43,192 bases of DNA from Duganella sp. (GTDB lineage: Bacteria > Pseudomonadota > Gammaproteobacteria > Burkholderiales > Burkholderiaceae_D), in NCBI GenBank assembly GCA_026225475.1, contig JAMFSU010000124.1, forward strand, positions 1 through 43,192, written 5' to 3'. Below the pieces are notes generated by a model. That model did not search any database and was not told the DNA's origin. It saw only the letters and a program-made list of their open reading frames with translations. This document shows positions 1 to 8,705 of this stretch, one piece after another. The position numbers and the translations under genes are program-made. Position 1 is the first letter of the stretch. Each line of letters starts with the position of its first letter.

Positions 1-205
1 AACCCCGCAGGGGCGACGTAGTAGCGGTCGCCTTTATTTGCTTACTTATCTTTGGGCGAGACCAAAGAAAGTGAGAGGCTGCCGGGCCGCCCCCGGCTAG
101 GTAGTCCGAAGAAAACAAAGAGTCAACGACGCACTGAGGTACCCGGCAAGGTCGTCCGAAGAAAACAAAAAATCAGCAATCAAGAAAACCACACCGGCTT
201 TTTTC
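1..205. repeat. Left terminal copy of an inverted dispersed repeat
   Basis: The reverse complement of the last 162 bases of the window aligns with this stretch from base 3 onward. About 115 bases (3-118) match with only a handful of differences, then the left copy carries extra sequence before the inner part (about 170-205) matches again. The extra sequence arises from an internal duplication: a 25-base unit at 95-119 recurs with three changes at 145-169, period 50. The element holds a small palindrome, CTTTGG-N6-CCAAAG, and a GC-rich GCCGGGCC...CCCCGGC block. It looks like a non-coding dispersed intergenic repeat. No open frame or transposase accompanies it. Confidence 0.85.
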
Positions 206-243
206 GCCTTAGTGCGGAACACCTTAAATGACGCTTGCCCTCA

Positions 244-3200
244 TCAGCTTGGTGACATTGAAGTCGAGGCAGGAGTAGTGGCAGTATCCTCACTGCGATC
301 ATCGCTTTCAGATGGCAGAAATCCAAAAATGTCATACACAAAAATTTTGCTATTGAATACTTTATCTAAACTGAAAAATCCCATGTCATAGATGATCGTC
401 AGATAGCGAAAAACACCGACAAAACGCATGACTATGGTTTGACTGGATGGCGCGCCACCCTTGTCGTCCACATAGAATAGTTTTTTCAGCGCTACATTCG
501 ATATCGGATTGCGATCGGCGTTATTGATTCCATCCGCAAGCTGGTATAAAAAAACCTGACCGTCATTGAATGCCATGGCGACAAATGCGTTCAGTGGTGA
601 AAAGGCAACTGCCGATAATGCGCTCCAGGCATACGGCGAAACAGGACGCCGAAAAAAAAGACCCTTTTGCCTGTGACTGTCATAAATAAGCACCCCGGAA
701 CGATCGCCATGCTTGAAGCCAAAGAAACGTTGGTCAGGCGTCACGAATAACGGCTGAAAATTCAGCGGAGCGACCCACAAAGGCAGGTTGTTCGGCAATT
801 TTCGCCAGTTGAACCGTGCGGGATAATAAAGCTCTCCCTCGTTGTTGATGATGGCGAGTGATAAATCGAACTGCCTCAGTTCAATTGGCAGTCGCAAGCG
901 ACTGGTGGCGCGTACTGTCATCTCGACTTCGCCGTGAAGAGAATCGGCGACATTGCGTATCGAAAAGACACTCAGATATTCGTCTTTATCAATCAATCCA
1001 ATCCAACTTCCATCGGGTGACACGAATACATAGTCGATCTTGCTTTTCTCATCGTCCCGCTGCAGCGCCAACATGCCCCAATCGGCATGAGAGAGCCATA
1101 TCTTGTTTCCAAGTATGTTTGTCAAAGGCTCCGGCCGAAAATTGATCTCCTGCATAAATTGCGTCACCGCCACTGTCGGCGCGCAACGTGTATCGGGTAC
1201 CCACTTGGTCTTTTCATCATCTACCGTGATGCGCTCACCATAGAAACCATATTGATAGCGCTTTAAGTACATCGGAGCGGACTCGCTGTTGAGCCAAATC
1301 GCGTCATGTTGGCCGTTGCCACCTGGGATGATTTTCCCTTGCAAAGAGTAATTGCCAATCACGTCGTTTTTGAGGGGGATTTGATATAAGAGTTTTAACT
1401 GATTGGGTGTAATGCTATCGATTGATGATGTCATCTGACGGAATTGACTGAGTCCCAACGCCAACGCGGGATATTCGCGCAGAAGCGGCGTCGCATCAGC
1501 ATGCAATAACCAGGAACGCAAGTGTGCCGCCGGCAACGATAGCAACTCCATGCGATTAGCGTCATTCAGGCGCAGCAGAAATGCGGTCTGATGCAGCCGC
1601 AGCATCAGGTTTTTGCTTTCATTTTGGTCGGACAAATGGCGCCATTGATCAATGCAAAATAGTTTTTCCTTCGGGAAAATTTTCCGTGCCAGTTTTTCAA
1701 AAGCTGTTTCCCGCTCTTTAAATTTGGCCTGTTGCCAATCAGCGCCGTCATGCACAAGGTCAAAACTTTCGCCGAAGGAGTCATAACGCAACCAGGCGGC
1801 AACACGATCTTCGTTATGACAGTAAAGTGGGCATAGACCCTCGCGCCATTCCCCTAGACGATAGCTAAGCCCGAGCACTTTCAACCAGGAGTGTCCTTGA
1901 TGCCAGACAGCTCCGCTGACTAACTCGGTTGGCAATCTTCTGATCGCATGACCTTCACAATGTCCTTTTTTTTGACTGAAAAAGTCTTCCAGCGAAATGC
2001 CAACATGCACAGAGCTTTCGCCGATATAGGGCTTTGCGAATACCAAGGCATCCTCTTTGGCAGACCATCCCACTTTGATGGACGGAGGCCTCATGGAGTT
2101 GGGTTCGATGATAAAGCGATTTCTTATCGGGGCTAAATGCAGGGGGAAACAGTTGTCTTTGATCTTTGCAATCAAGGTTTTTGCTTGCGACAATGTGATT
2201 GTGCTAACGCAATCGGCGCTTGTTAGCCGATATTTCTCATCGAGAGAAAATGAAGCATGCGCCTCGGTATCGGTTGTGGCAACCAGCGAAATGACGATCT
2301 CGCCAGATAAGTTTCGCTCAAATGACAGTGTTTGGTTCTCGGTTCGTCTCGGCACGATGGCGGCGTGTTCACCTGCCCGCAGGGGGCGCAAAGAGGTGGC
2401 ATGTTGATCAAAAATGTAGTGAACATCATCAATTTCCACAATCTCGTACAGCTTACTCGGCGTATATCCATCCTGAGCAATTTCACATTGATGGCCTGGA
2501 TAGACCGATGACTTGGAAAACTGCTTAGCTTCCTCAAATACCCAACGCGTCGAACCGTCCTCCCCGATGATTTTTTTCGATTCGATGGCTGAGGCGTTTA
2601 TTTCGGGAGGAATCCAGGGCGACAGCATGCAGACTGTCGAGACCGGTTGAGAACAAACATATTTAATAAAGATTCCAGTCGGCACGTTCATACTCAACAT
2701 CGCATAAATCTTGGCGCCGGTGCTGGATACTTCTCCGGTTTCACTTGCCGGAAAATAGATCTCGGTCTTATCAAGACGGAAAATATTGTAATACCCGCCA
2801 TCAATATAGACCATCGAAAGGAAGGACGCGTCAGCCTGATAGTTGATGTCAAGGTGACGCATGGTGGGATTAAACTCACTGTCGAAATCGCCACCCCAAT
2901 TGGTTATTCTGGAAACGCGGACAAGCACTTTTCTCGAATCTGTAATAGACATGACGCGGGCGCTGGCTTCGACTATATTTTTCCAGTTCTTTGAAATATG
3001 CCCCAACGCCGCAAGCGTGTTGCCGCGGATGAACAAGGTTCCAAATTCAGAGGACACTTTTTTGACGTTCAGCAGAAGTGAAAATCCTGGATCCAAAGCG
3101 TCAACGATCAAAGAGACAACGGTCTTCCCCGCCGTGAAGGTCTCACCGTTCGCATAAATATTAAATTGCGGAATAAAGTCGTTAAAAGTGATGGTGTTTT

Positions 3201-6200
3201 TTATGGTCAACTTCGTACCGGCAATGAAGTCTGGCGCGGCGACCATCTGCGCCATAATTTTTTTGCTGGTTGATTTCACAATTTTGCCGATGATCTTGCC
3301 GCCGCCCTTCAAAAAGGGACCCAGCGTGAAGGCACCATCCAGCACGCAACTGACCACCGCGTTGTCGGCGTCTCCTTTCTGTAGACTGGTAACGCAACTA
3401 TAAAAAGGAACGAATACATCCTTCAAAAATTCATATGCCACATCGAGAAATGGCAGGTCAAAACCCGCCTTATATAGAAGCTCTTCGGCACCCAGATATT
3501 TTTTATCCACAAGGCGTTCGATAAAAATGGAAACAGCCTCGGAAGCTTTTTTTTCTATACTTCCATGATTCGTGGAAAACACGGCATTGATGGTGCTCAG
3601 TGTGTTGGGCGGCCATGAGTTAAAAAATGGCGGTAACTCGGCCAGCAAAGCATGCGTATTCAATTTCGTGATCAGATAATCATTGGCAGTTCTATTGATG
3701 ACATAAGTACGCGTTTCTTCTCCTCTGGTCGCATTAAAAAATATGCATTCTGGCTTTGGCTTCCATGTTTCCACCAGCGAGCCAAACGCCAATCTCTCCC
3801 GGATGTCTCGCGTCCTGCCAATGAAAACGTTAACCTCCGTTAGTGCTGCCTGTTGTATAAATTCAAAATCGCCGTAGGAAAAATCGGGTCTGTTTATATC
3901 TCGATTTGAAAATAATTGACTGAGTGAGGCAATCGTAGCCGTCCTTAATGCGTGAATAAAATCGGTAATGGCAACCCTATATCGATAATTGACAGTCGGG
4001 ATTTTAATTCCCTGGCGATACTGATTGAAGCAATAGGCATGCCCCTTATGTTCCAAGAGAATATCAATCGAGTTCTTGTTTTTCTTGGTTATCGTTTTAA
4101 ATATATATTCGTTGGGGTTCGCGTTTTTAATAGAATTTACATTTTCGATTAGATCAAATAATTTGGCATTTACATCGCGGCAATACGTTGACAGCAATTC
4201 CTCGGCCATTTTTTTTCGTGAAAACCAGGGCGCTTCGGCTGCTTTTTCTACCGCATTTTTCACCGCGTCAAATTGTTGAACAATCCGAGAATTTTCTTTG
4301 ATTCGATTCACTACTGCATTGGAAACCAGCGCTTGCACCTTCGGCAAATCAGGCAATGTGTCGGGTGTCCATTCGGGATTGAGAAAAAGTCCGGCTAATT
4401 TGATACCAGATGCGAGCACCTGAATACTTCCTTCTATCAACGTTCCTTTCGTCAGCATGTTGAAAATATAGCTACCGAAAAGGGTCATTTCTTCAACGTC
4501 GTAACTCTTTTTCTGATTGGTGGACGACCACATGAACTGGCAGCCCATATACATAAGAAACCAGCTGACACTACCCACCAGCACCAAACGACTTTCGTCA
4601 TCAGCATCTGTATTGTTGAAATCCAAATTCAACACCGGCATCATTGGAAAAAGAAAACGATCAATGAAGAAATTTTTTATCTCAATGTCTTCGTTTTGAA
4701 ATGACCAGCCTGTTAGTTTCTTGTGAAAATCCATGGTCGAAATATGAGGTTCGGCGACAAACTCATCCAACATATATCTTTCAAGCGAGCGGTGGTTAAA
4801 CAGCAATTTGGCCAGCAAATCTCCGACTAAAAAATCCTCCGCTGTGGGGTCCAGATATTCATCGTGCCTTTCACCAAACAAACCGGTCCCATAAAGTGAG
4901 ATATGCGCCAGCGCGGCCTGATGTTTTTCATCTTGACGAAGCAAGCGCAATGCTGCTGCCGCCAGTTGTATATCGGTCGTCTCGTTTGATGGAAATGGAT
5001 GTATCGCATGCAGATAACCAAGTAATCGATTCCGGCATAACAGTGTCGGCGTAGCAGTTGACTGCCGGATGGTCAGTGACGTCGCTTGGTCGCCGACAAT
5101 GGCGGATGCGTTGTCGTCAGCCATTGTTGCCGATGCCAAGGCGTGCGGTTTCGGTCCTGTATGGTGATCGGCTGCGCTTCGGGGAGTAAGCCAGGCATCA
5201 CGGATATATTTTCCTCCGACCAGCGCAGCGGTGCCGACAAAGGTCAGGGCGGCACCACGAACGATTCTGCTGGCCGATCCTGCATAGCGCGTCGATGCCA
5301 CTGTACTGGCGGTGGCCAGCATCAGCGGCTGCACGACTTCGCTTGCGGTTCTGTCGGCGGCGGAATTTCTTTGCCACACAGGTTTTGTGGTTTTTGCAGG
5401 GCCGTTTTTGTGTTGAGTAATACCTGGATGCGGGTAAAATTTGCATCGCTTTTCTGGCATGTGTGGACTTGGCTTTGGTTCGATCCGAGTGCATAGCCAG
5501 CTTTTCTGTGCCGTTGTCGTTGGTTTTTCTGGCGCGGCATGCATCGACTCTTCCACACAAAGATAGTGATGGCTTGCGGAATCATTACTGAGCGTGAAGT
5601 GACATGTTTTCGTCGCATGCTGTGCTATCCGTCCCAGGTGGCGCCAGTGGCTATTCGCCCGCAACAGCAGATTGGCTAAAAAGGCCGGTACGCGCAGCAA
5701 GCGCCGCTGAGGGGCCCGTTCATCCGTTATCCAGTGTCTGGCAACAATGGTCAAGACCGCCAGGCCGGTAAAGAGGGCGGCGCAGGGATGATCATCCTGG
5801 CTCAAGTATTTCTCCCAATCTGACTGGCCGACATATTCATGCAAGGTATTCCGAATGTAACGGGCCATACTGGAGATTGCGTTACCGTCATCGAGCAGAT
5901 GGGAACAGGCCAGGCCTAATGTGTTTAAGACGGCAATGTCGATGTTTCTTCTTTCGGTAACGGCCACATAGAGACTATGCGCGGTCAACATGATATCGGT
6001 AGGCAAGCACGGAAGAATTTTTGAGAGTCCGGCGAATATAAGTTCGTTTTCTTGCACTTCCCCCAGATGCCTGATGAGCTCTTTGATACAGCGCCGGCAA
6101 TCTTCGGTGAAGGGAATCATTTCTTCCACGATGTCTGTTGCAGGGGCAGCTTCATCTACATTGTCCGCACGGGCATCGAACCACATATCATCGGCGTTTT

Positions 6201-6351
6201 CATCAGCATGCTGCCCGGCATCAAACCAGTCCTTATCCATCTCTACATGATCGACGGCATCAAACCAGATATCTGGACTTTCTGTTACCGAAGAGGTGGA
6301 CGAAACGAACGCAGCGTTGGCGTATGAGGAGGGCGCATGTATGACCGGCAT
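244..6351 (-). CDS. Giant protein of unknown function (2035 aa), effector/toxin-like architecture
   Basis: I do not recognise a named family. The N-terminus has three WFDA repeats (residues 29-32, 42-45, 57-60) in an acidic, flexible region, with no Sec signal peptide. A hydrophobic stretch sits near residues 360-380 after a Lys/Pro/Ser-rich linker, with further apolar helices around 590-670. Near residues 980-1010 there is a PFY.C...GD..AV..C..D pattern followed by a Gly/Lys-rich apolar segment; from memory this resembles the central part of very large Pseudomonas toxin-like proteins, which is a weak inference. The last 250 residues have repeating beta-strand blocks suggesting a WD40-like propeller. 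Base composition is clearly AT-richer than the flanking operons, pointing to horizontal acquisition. The start is supported by AAAGGA and AGG upstream of the ATG at 6351. It stands alone: no secretion system, chaperone or immunity gene is adjacent. Confidence 0.85.
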   Translation of the reverse strand: MPVIHAPSSYANAAFVSSTSSVTESPDIWFDAVDHVEMDKDWFDAGQHADENADDMWFDARADNVDEAAPATDIVEEMIPFTEDCRRCIKELIRHLGEVQENELIFAGLSKILPCLPTDIMLTAHSLYVAVTERRNIDIAVLNTLGLACSHLLDDGNAISSMARYIRNTLHEYVGQSDWEKYLSQDDHPCAALFTGLAVLTIVARHWITDERAPQRRLLRVPAFLANLLLRANSHWRHLGRIAQHATKTCHFTLSNDSASHHYLCVEESMHAAPEKPTTTAQKSWLCTRIEPKPSPHMPEKRCKFYPHPGITQHKNGPAKTTKPVWQRNSAADRTASEVVQPLMLATASTVASTRYAGSASRIVRGAALTFVGTAALVGGKYIRDAWLTPRSAADHHTGPKPHALASATMADDNASAIVGDQATSLTIRQSTATPTLLCRNRLLGYLHAIHPFPSNETTDIQLAAAALRLLRQDEKHQAALAHISLYGTGLFGERHDEYLDPTAEDFLVGDLLAKLLFNHRSLERYMLDEFVAEPHISTMDFHKKLTGWSFQNEDIEIKNFFIDRFLFPMMPVLNLDFNNTDADDESRLVLVGSVSWFLMYMGCQFMWSSTNQKKSYDVEEMTLFGSYIFNMLTKGTLIEGSIQVLASGIKLAGLFLNPEWTPDTLPDLPKVQALVSNAVVNRIKENSRIVQQFDAVKNAVEKAAEAPWFSRKKMAEELLSTYCRDVNAKLFDLIENVNSIKNANPNEYIFKTITKKNKNSIDILLEHKGHAYCFNQYRQGIKIPTVNYRYRVAITDFIHALRTATIASLSQLFSNRDINRPDFSYGDFEFIQQAALTEVNVFIGRTRDIRERLAFGSLVETWKPKPECIFFNATRGEETRTYVINRTANDYLITKLNTHALLAELPPFFNSWPPNTLSTINAVFSTNHGSIEKKASEAVSIFIERLVDKKYLGAEELLYKAGFDLPFLDVAYEFLKDVFVPFYSCVTSLQKGDADNAVVSCVLDGAFTLGPFLKGGGKIIGKIVKSTSKKIMAQMVAAPDFIAGTKLTIKNTITFNDFIPQFNIYANGETFTAGKTVVSLIVDALDPGFSLLLNVKKVSSEFGTLFIRGNTLAALGHISKNWKNIVEASARVMSITDSRKVLVRVSRITNWGGDFDSEFNPTMRHLDINYQADASFLSMVYIDGGYYNIFRLDKTEIYFPASETGEVSSTGAKIYAMLSMNVPTGIFIKYVCSQPVSTVCMLSPWIPPEINASAIESKKIIGEDGSTRWVFEEAKQFSKSSVYPGHQCEIAQDGYTPSKLYEIVEIDDVHYIFDQHATSLRPLRAGEHAAIVPRRTENQTLSFERNLSGEIVISLVATTDTEAHASFSLDEKYRLTSADCVSTITLSQAKTLIAKIKDNCFPLHLAPIRNRFIIEPNSMRPPSIKVGWSAKEDALVFAKPYIGESSVHVGISLEDFFSQKKGHCEGHAIRRLPTELVSGAVWHQGHSWLKVLGLSYRLGEWREGLCPLYCHNEDRVAAWLRYDSFGESFDLVHDGADWQQAKFKERETAFEKLARKIFPKEKLFCIDQWRHLSDQNESKNLMLRLHQTAFLLRLNDANRMELLSLPAAHLRSWLLHADATPLLREYPALALGLSQFRQMTSSIDSITPNQLKLLYQIPLKNDVIGNYSLQGKIIPGGNGQHDAIWLNSESAPMYLKRYQYGFYGERITVDDEKTKWVPDTRCAPTVAVTQFMQEINFRPEPLTNILGNKIWLSHADWGMLALQRDDEKSKIDYVFVSPDGSWIGLIDKDEYLSVFSIRNVADSLHGEVEMTVRATSRLRLPIELRQFDLSLAIINNEGELYYPARFNWRKLPNNLPLWVAPLNFQPLFVTPDQRFFGFKHGDRSGVLIYDSHRQKGLFFRRPVSPYAWSALSAVAFSPLNAFVAMAFNDGQVFLYQLADGINNADRNPISNVALKKLFYVDDKGGAPSSQTIVMRFVGVFRYLTIIYDMGFFSLDKVFNSKIFVYDIFGFLPSESDDRSEDTATTPASTSMSPS

Positions 6352-6770
6352 CTGTACCTATTCCTTTGCTAAGAAGAGGACTGACTTCGTTCACCGGGCG
6401 CATGGCCTTCAAGAAAATTCAATCCTGTCAATCTCACGAAATATCATTTTTTCATGTTTATTATTAAATTACGTCGATGAAATTAATGATGATATTTCTA
6501 TTTATTGCGCGTAATTTTTGCAGTATTGCATCCATGTCGCTATCATCGTCCGTGCATACGTAAGCGTAGCTGGCGAGAGTCCGCCTACCCATTCAGCGCG
6601 GAATTTTTGCTTAAGCGAGGCGATCTGGCGACGGCGATGAGGCCGCGCTCACACGGGGCGAGGGCAGCGCAACGGCAAGAATCAGGAGGCGTTGATGGGA
6701 GTGGACGGCCTGTTGAAACAGTTGGTCAGATTGGCGGGGGAATTCGCCCAGGAAGACGAGATGCGCTGGC
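6352..6770. other. AT-rich intergenic region upstream of the giant gene
   Basis: Bases 6400-6520 are markedly AT-rich and probably hold the promoter of the leftward 2035-residue gene, though no clear -35/-10 pair stands out. On the + strand a strong AGGAGG (6684-6689) lies five bases before an ATG at 6695. The reading frame runs through the terminator of the sugar operon and into the antisense of its last permease gene, so it is either a truncated gene start or chance. Confidence 0.5.
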
Positions 6771-6809
6771 AAAAAAGAACGACCGCATGGCGCAATGGCG
6801 GTCGTTCTT
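6771..6809 (-). terminator. Rho-independent terminator of the sugar-acid operon
   Basis: A perfect 12-bp stem is formed by 6775-6786 and 6798-6809 (AAGAACGACCGC and its complement) with an 11-base loop. On the minus strand it is followed by a run of six T (A at 6771-6776, partly inside the stem). It lies ten bases past the last stop codon of the leftward operon. Confidence 0.85.
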
Positions 6810-6818
6810 TTGTTCTAA

Positions 6819-7703
6819 TTACTCTTTCACCGCGCCTGTCATGCCGGATACGTAATATTCCACAAAGAACGAATACACCACCGCAACCGGCAACGAGCCC
6901 AGCAACGCTCCGGCCATTAATGCGCCCCAGTGATAGACGTCGCCGTCCACCAGTTCGGTCACAATGCCCACTGGCACGGTCTTCATTTCTGAGGACGAAA
7001 TGAAGGTCAAGGCATAGATGAACTCATTCCACGATAGCGTGAATGCGAAGATGCCAGCCGAGATCAGCCCCGGTACCGCCAACGGTAGAATGATTTTGAT
7101 CAAAATTTCCCAGCGTGTGGCACCGTCGATCAAGGCACATTCTTCCAGCTCATACGGAATCGAGCGGAAGTAACCCATCAGCAGCCAGGTGCAGAACGGA
7201 ATCAGGAAAGTCGGATAGGTCAAAATCAAGGCCCAGCGGGTATCGAAAAGGCCCAGCTTGAACACGATCGCCGCCAGCGGAATGAACAGGATCGATGGCG
7301 GAATCAAGTACGCCAGGAAGATGCCCAAGCCGACCTGTTTGGAACCCTGAAAGCGCAGCCGTTCAATCGCATAGGCCGCAAACACACTGGCCGCCAGCGA
7401 TACGAAGGTCGATACCACCGACACAATCACGGTATTGAGCAACCAGGCCGGGTACTGGGTTTCGAATAACAGTTTCTTGAAATGCGCCAGCGTCGGTGCG
7501 ATCACCCAAAACGGATTGCCGGTCTGATGCAGCAATTCATTATCGGGTTTGAACGCGGTGATCACCATCCAGTAAAACGGAAACAGCAGCACGAAGACCA
7601 TAATCGCCAAGGGAATATAGGTGGTGACCCAGCGTCGCGGCAGCGATTGCAGGAAATCCATGCCCTGGGTTTCCTGTTGCAGCTCGTCATTCTTCTTGCT
7701 CAT
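6819..7703 (-). CDS. Sugar ABC transporter permease, MalG type
   Basis: This is an inner-membrane subunit of a CUT1-family (carbohydrate uptake) ABC importer, 294 aa. It has six apolar segments, beginning with one at about residues 28-50. The cytoplasmic EAA loop that docks on the ATPase is visible as EECALIDGATRWEILIKI followed by LPLAVPGL, near residues 190-215. Its start codon overlaps the stop of the preceding permease gene by four bases (ATGA at 7700-7703), which implies translational coupling and a heterodimeric permease. It is the last gene of the operon and a terminator follows directly. The substrate cannot be read from the sequence; the enzymes upstream suggest a sugar or sugar acid. 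Confidence 0.93.
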   Translation of the reverse strand: MSKKNDELQQETQGMDFLQSLPRRWVTTYIPLAIMVFVLLFPFYWMVITAFKPDNELLHQTGNPFWVIAPTLAHFKKLLFETQYPAWLLNTVIVSVVSTFVSLAASVFAAYAIERLRFQGSKQVGLGIFLAYLIPPSILFIPLAAIVFKLGLFDTRWALILTYPTFLIPFCTWLLMGYFRSIPYELEECALIDGATRWEILIKIILPLAVPGLISAGIFAFTLSWNEFIYALTFISSSEMKTVPVGIVTELVDGDVYHWGALMAGALLGSLPVAVVYSFFVEYYVSGMTGAVKE

Positions 7704-8599
7704 TTGTCACCTCCTTGTTGCCAGCCGCGACGTTGCAGGCCGAAATACGAAAACATGATGGCCGCCAGCAGGAATGGAATCATGTAGGTTGCCAACGCTG
7801 CGCCTTCACCGAGCGAACCGCCTGGAATGGCGCGCTGGAACGATAAGGTGGCCATTAGATGCGTGGCATTGAGCGGGCCGCCGCGTGTGAGTACGTAGAT
7901 CAACTGGAAGTCGGTGAACGTGAACAGCACCGAGAACGTCATCACTACTGCGATGATGGGCGTAAGCAACGGCAAGGTGACATAGCGGAACTGCTGCCAG
8001 GGTTTGGCGCCGTCAATGGCGGCCGCTTCATACAGCGATGGAGAAATGGTCTGCAAGCCGGCCAGCAGCGAAATTGCCACAAACGGAATGCCGCGCCAGA
8101 CATTGGCCACCACCGTCGAGAGGCGTGCCATCCAGGGATCGCCGAGGAAGTCGATGTAATGATCGATCAAGCCCATTTTCACCAGCGCCCAACTGATCAC
8201 TGAAAACTGCGCATCGTACATCCACCAGAACGCCAGCGCGGACAGCGCGGTTGGCACGATCCATGGCAACAGCACAATGGCGCGGAAAAACGACTTGAAT
8301 GGCAGATTTTTGTTGAGCAGGATCGCCAGCCACAAGCCCAGAAAGAACTTCAGAATGCTGGCGGTAATGGTATAGAACAGGGTATTGAACAAGGCTAGCT
8401 GCGCCAGCGGATCGCCGAGCAGATAGGCATAATTATCTAGTCCGACGAAGCTGCCTCCGCCGCCGATCTTGGTATCGGTAAAGCCAAGCCAGACACCCAG
8501 GCCGAGCGGATAGGTCAGAAAAATGACCAGCAGTAATACCGCTGGCGCCATGAACAGCATGCCCAGCACATTACGGTTGTTCAGTAAGCGGGATAACAT
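7700..8599 (-). CDS. Sugar ABC transporter permease, MalF type
   Basis: This is the first permease of the CUT1 importer, 299 aa and therefore a short MalF without the large periplasmic insertion. A first membrane helix at about residues 13-33 is followed by the usual five. The EAA loop reads YEAAAIDGAKPWQQFRYV then LPLLTPI, near residues 200-225. It overlaps the downstream MalG-type gene by four bases. It is separated from the binding-protein gene by 106 bases containing two strong hairpins, which probably set a high binding-protein to permease ratio. It acts in the inner membrane as a heterodimer with the downstream permease. Confidence 0.93.
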   Translation of the reverse strand: MLSRLLNNRNVLGMLFMAPAVLLLVIFLTYPLGLGVWLGFTDTKIGGGGSFVGLDNYAYLLGDPLAQLALFNTLFYTITASILKFFLGLWLAILLNKNLPFKSFFRAIVLLPWIVPTALSALAFWWMYDAQFSVISWALVKMGLIDHYIDFLGDPWMARLSTVVANVWRGIPFVAISLLAGLQTISPSLYEAAAIDGAKPWQQFRYVTLPLLTPIIAVVMTFSVLFTFTDFQLIYVLTRGGPLNATHLMATLSFQRAIPGGSLGEGAALATYMIPFLLAAIMFSYFGLQRRGWQQGGDK

Positions 8600-8626
8600 A
8601 AGGCGACCTCAATAAGCGTGATGACT

Positions 8627-8700
8627 GCGTGCGCCGCATGGACTACGGCGCACGCGCAGAACTGCTGCCTTCAACCACACCGCCATCAGTGGCGGCGTGG
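8627..8700 (-). other. Two hairpins between binding-protein and permease genes
   Basis: The first hairpin is a perfect 10-bp stem (8627-8636 with 8646-8655). The second is an 11-bp stem with one mismatch (8675-8685 with 8690-8700) and a TCAG loop. Neither has a T-run on the minus strand, so they look like mRNA-stabilising or processing elements that protect the 3' end of the abundant binding-protein message, as known for malE-malF type operons. Confidence 0.6.
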
Positions 8701-8705
8701 CTTTG

